Of a stretch of DNA of 64,000 nt, positions 62,901 to 64,000 are shown in pieces. The position numbers and the translations under genes are program-made. Positions within the stretch are counted from its first letter, which is position 1, and each line of letters starts with the position of its first letter. Source of the stretch: Zonotrichia leucophrys gambelii (Eukaryota; Chordata; Aves; Passeriformes; Passerellidae). The notes under the pieces are model-generated. The model was not told where the DNA came from. It saw only the letters and a program-made list of their open reading frames with translations, and did not search any database. The stretch covers positions 26,061,357 to 26,125,356 of the forward strand of contig NC_088178.1 of the NCBI RefSeq assembly GCF_028769735.1, in the 5' to 3' direction.

Positions 62901-63406
62901 AAAATACAATCCACAATTGCTTTACTGCAGGAAAATCAAAATACAAACAAGTATGTTTCCACTGTAAGTATTTCCTTATTTCTGTTGCTGGGAGTTACAG
63001 CACTAATTTGCTCAACTCTTTTTTAAATACCATTAGGGATTAAATATAATAATAAAATCTCACTTTAAGTCCCTTAGGACTGGCTATCTAATGTGCTTAA
63101 AATCCAAGTCAATTAGCAAAACAGTAGCAGATAAGGTTTCTGGGTTAACATAAAAGTTAAGTGTTTTTTAATAGCAAATGTTACATTTATATAGAAAATA
63201 CAAATGTATTCAAGGTATCTGCCTTTCAGTAGGCTGGATGCACAAGCACATCTCATCAATTCTCTTTCTAAGGAATTTAAATTCATGTGAAAACTTACCT
63301 TTTGGATTAGAACAAATAAATGATTGAGCTGGTCAGAGCTAAATTTCACAGCAGCTGCAGCAATAATGGTGTGTATGTTCTCAATCACAGTGGAAGATTG
63401 TCCCGA
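27816..63406 (-). CDS. USP24: USP24, ubiquitin carboxyl-terminal hydrolase 24 (3' part)
   Basis: Fifty-six coding exons on the minus strand join in phase to 2135 residues and a TAG stop at 27816-27818. Human USP24 is 2620 aa, so about 485 N-terminal residues (UBA domain and start) lie right of the window. USP24 is a cysteine protease that removes ubiquitin from substrates in nucleus and cytoplasm. Landmarks in order are an armadillo-like helical region, a ubiquitin-like domain, a long linker, the USP catalytic domain with Cys box, QQDAYEFF, two CxxC zinc-finger pairs and HAGHYYSF, and a long helical C-terminus ending SDLDDVDP. Most exons match the mammalian protein closely as I recall it. Exon coordinates are listed under the five segment entries. 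Two introns use GC donors, one acceptor is triplicated, and one microexon differs from mammals. Confidence 0.97.
28430..28585 (-). mobile_element. CR1 LINE fragment in a USP24 intron
   Basis: TCACAGAATCATTAAGGCTG, AAGATCATCAAGTCCAA and TTTCCAGGGATGGTGAC follow the reverse-complemented avian CR1 order. It lies in the intron between exons 28735-28649 and 28149-28039, in the same orientation as USP24. Confidence 0.85.
39780..43532 (-). other. USP24: USP24 segment D: USP catalytic domain (9 exons)
   Basis: Exons: 43532-43413, 43184-43059, 42851-42753, 42542-42460, 42261-42120, 41764-41645, 41265-41045, 40613-40489, 39921-39780. The first carries the Cys box ([18 protein letters not shown]). The third carries [12 protein letters not shown] and CEKC form the expected zinc-finger pairs. 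Exon 41265-41045 carries the His box ([17 protein letters not shown]). Exon 40613-40489 carries GKWYKFNDT with the third catalytic residue. The domain ends with YWNAYMLFY. All catalytic residues are intact, so an active deubiquitinase is expected. Confidence 0.97.
43627..43895 (-). mobile_element. CR1 LINE fragment next to the USP24 Cys-box exon
   Basis: GAATCACATAATGGTTTGAG, CCTGCCATGGCAGGGACACC, AGGTTGCTCCAAACCCCATC and CTTTCAGTTTAAAACCACTC match the reverse-complemented CR1 3' end. It lies about 95 bases upstream (in transcript sense) of the exon with the catalytic cysteine. Confidence 0.92.
44537..44572. repeat. Poly(T) tract, about 34 bp
   Basis: A nearly pure T run occurs on the + strand (poly(A) in USP24 sense) within an intron. 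No retrocopy body is recognisable next to it. Confidence 0.85.
50209..50370. repeat. 54-bp x 3 tandem repeat spanning a USP24 splice acceptor
   Basis: Copies at 50209-50262, 50263-50316 and 50317-50370 each contain, in USP24 sense, a T-rich tract, a GCATGCAG (or GAATGCAG) acceptor and the first codons of the exon ([12 protein letters not shown]). The conserved exon start is at 50236. The extra acceptors would start the exon at 50290 or 50344, adding 54 or 108 bases without a stop or frame change. Confidence 0.9.
52035..52150. repeat. A/C-rich low-complexity tract in a USP24 intron
   Basis: Runs of A and C (AAACCCCAAAACC-like) fill about 115 bases of the 2.3-kb intron. Confidence 0.75.
55051..55888 (-). 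other. USP24: USP24 segment B: ubiquitin-like domain exons
   Basis: Exons 55888-55778, 55398-55300 and 55221-55051 encode a ubiquitin-fold-like stretch: [19 protein letters not shown], then [19 protein letters not shown], then [16 protein letters not shown] Ser/Thr-rich linker ([16 protein letters not shown]) follows. All three exons start and end in phase 0. Confidence 0.92.
56051..63406 (-). other. USP24: USP24 segment A: N-terminal helical region (13 exons)
   Basis: Exons in transcript order: 63406-63299, 62838-62743, 62653-62492, 61275-61231, 60662-60555, 59943-59794, 59135-59004, 58689-58578, 58343-58267, 57426-57286, 57131-57078, 56907-56792, 56117-56051. The first encodes [20 protein letters not shown]; others encode [34 protein letters not shown] and [17 protein letters not shown]. 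Helix-rich, leucine-rich sequence suits the ARM-like scaffold of large USPs. Exon 62838-62743 ends at a GC donor. Exon 61275-61231 (15 codons) is the least certain. Confidence 0.9.
56470..56625. repeat. T/G-rich low-complexity tract in a USP24 intron
   Basis: TTTTG, GGTTTT and TTGGTTGG motifs dominate the + strand. The Lys/Asn/Gln-rich open frames on the minus strand come from this composition. Confidence 0.75.
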
Positions 63407-64000
63407 CTGAAAAGGAAGAGAACACAAGGTAGGTGTTCAACCCAAACAAACCAGAGAAAAACCTTCATGTAAGCATTATCCTAGCATTATTCACACTAAT
63501 GAGTGAGAATAGCAGCTTTTGACATGGTAGAAACACAAGTTCAGAGTAAACTGTCTGTGCTCCTCATTTCCCTGGCTGAGAAGTCTTTGGAATTATTTCT
63601 AAAGCAGGAAACTACAAGTCTGCCATCATTACAGCAGCTTTAAGCTGCTGCAGTGGCAGCAGTACAAACATCACCTTTTCTATTGCTTGGTGAGGTTCAC
63701 GTGTGAGGTGTTGAATCTTTGAAACTCTTCCAGGCTTTACTCAAAAATGAGCAATACAAAATCTCCTCCCACACGCATGGGAGCACCATGGTAACAACAG
63801 CCAGAGAGGGGGAGGAAGTATTGCTTTTTATTAAAGAATAAAAGTGAGGGAGCTAGAATCACATTTCAACTTTGCTAAGCACTAAAGGCTTGCTACCATG
63901 CCACACAAACTGCAGACCTGACAGTGTTCAATGAGTTTAGTCTAAAATATCAACATTTGCACAGAGAAGAAAACCATTTCCTGCAGTGGAAGATAAGTTT
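63407..64000 (-). other. USP24: USP24 intron running out of the window
   Basis: No further USP24 exon was recognised. The preceding mammalian exon, ending just before SGQSSTV, is not seen here. Confidence 0.6.

Noticed and set aside
1..64000. CRISPR arrays, operons or bacterial mobile systems
   Set aside because: The window is vertebrate nuclear DNA; its tandem arrays lack the repeat-spacer pattern.

Overview
The window is nuclear DNA of a bird. Four CR1 LINE fragments in the usual avian form (ending in the ATTCTRTG-type terminal repeat) are present, introns are short, and the gene order TMEM61 - BSND - PCSK9 - (USP24 on the opposite strand) is that of human 1p32.3. I cannot name the species. 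All exon models were read by hand from splice sites and reading phase, with mammalian proteins recalled from memory as guides; no search was run.

Layout. 1-2.7 kb: no gene recognised. 2.9-3.3 kb: a CpG-rich island with a strong splice donor, probably the promoter and non-coding first exon of TMEM61. 7.0-10.0 kb (+): TMEM61, two coding exons, 234 aa. 11.5-15.4 kb (+): BSND (barttin), four coding exons, 255 aa. 16.93-17.00 kb (+): a tRNA-Gly(CCC) gene. 18.6-23.7 kb (+): PCSK9, twelve coding exons, 634 aa, with a candidate HNF1/SRE promoter pair. 25.4-64 kb (-): the 3' part of USP24, 56 coding exons giving 2135 residues plus the stop; its 5' end lies beyond the window. PCSK9 and USP24 converge, with about 1.7 kb between their probable poly(A) signals.

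Composition changes sharply near 23.3 kb: the three small left-hand genes are GC-rich and packed with minisatellites, whereas USP24 sits in AT-rich DNA. Functionally this is a set of neighbours and not an operon. Barttin is the ClC-K chloride channel subunit, TMEM61 is a small two-span membrane protein that resembles barttin, PCSK9 is a secreted regulator of LDL receptor turnover, and USP24 is a giant deubiquitinase.

No wholly new system was found. The most notable points are a 54-bp repeat that triplicates a USP24 splice acceptor in frame, a PCSK9 with intact catalysis but altered prodomain, furin and LDLR-contact positions, a candidate conserved PCSK9 promoter module, probable TMEM61/BSND paralogy, and three GC-AG introns.
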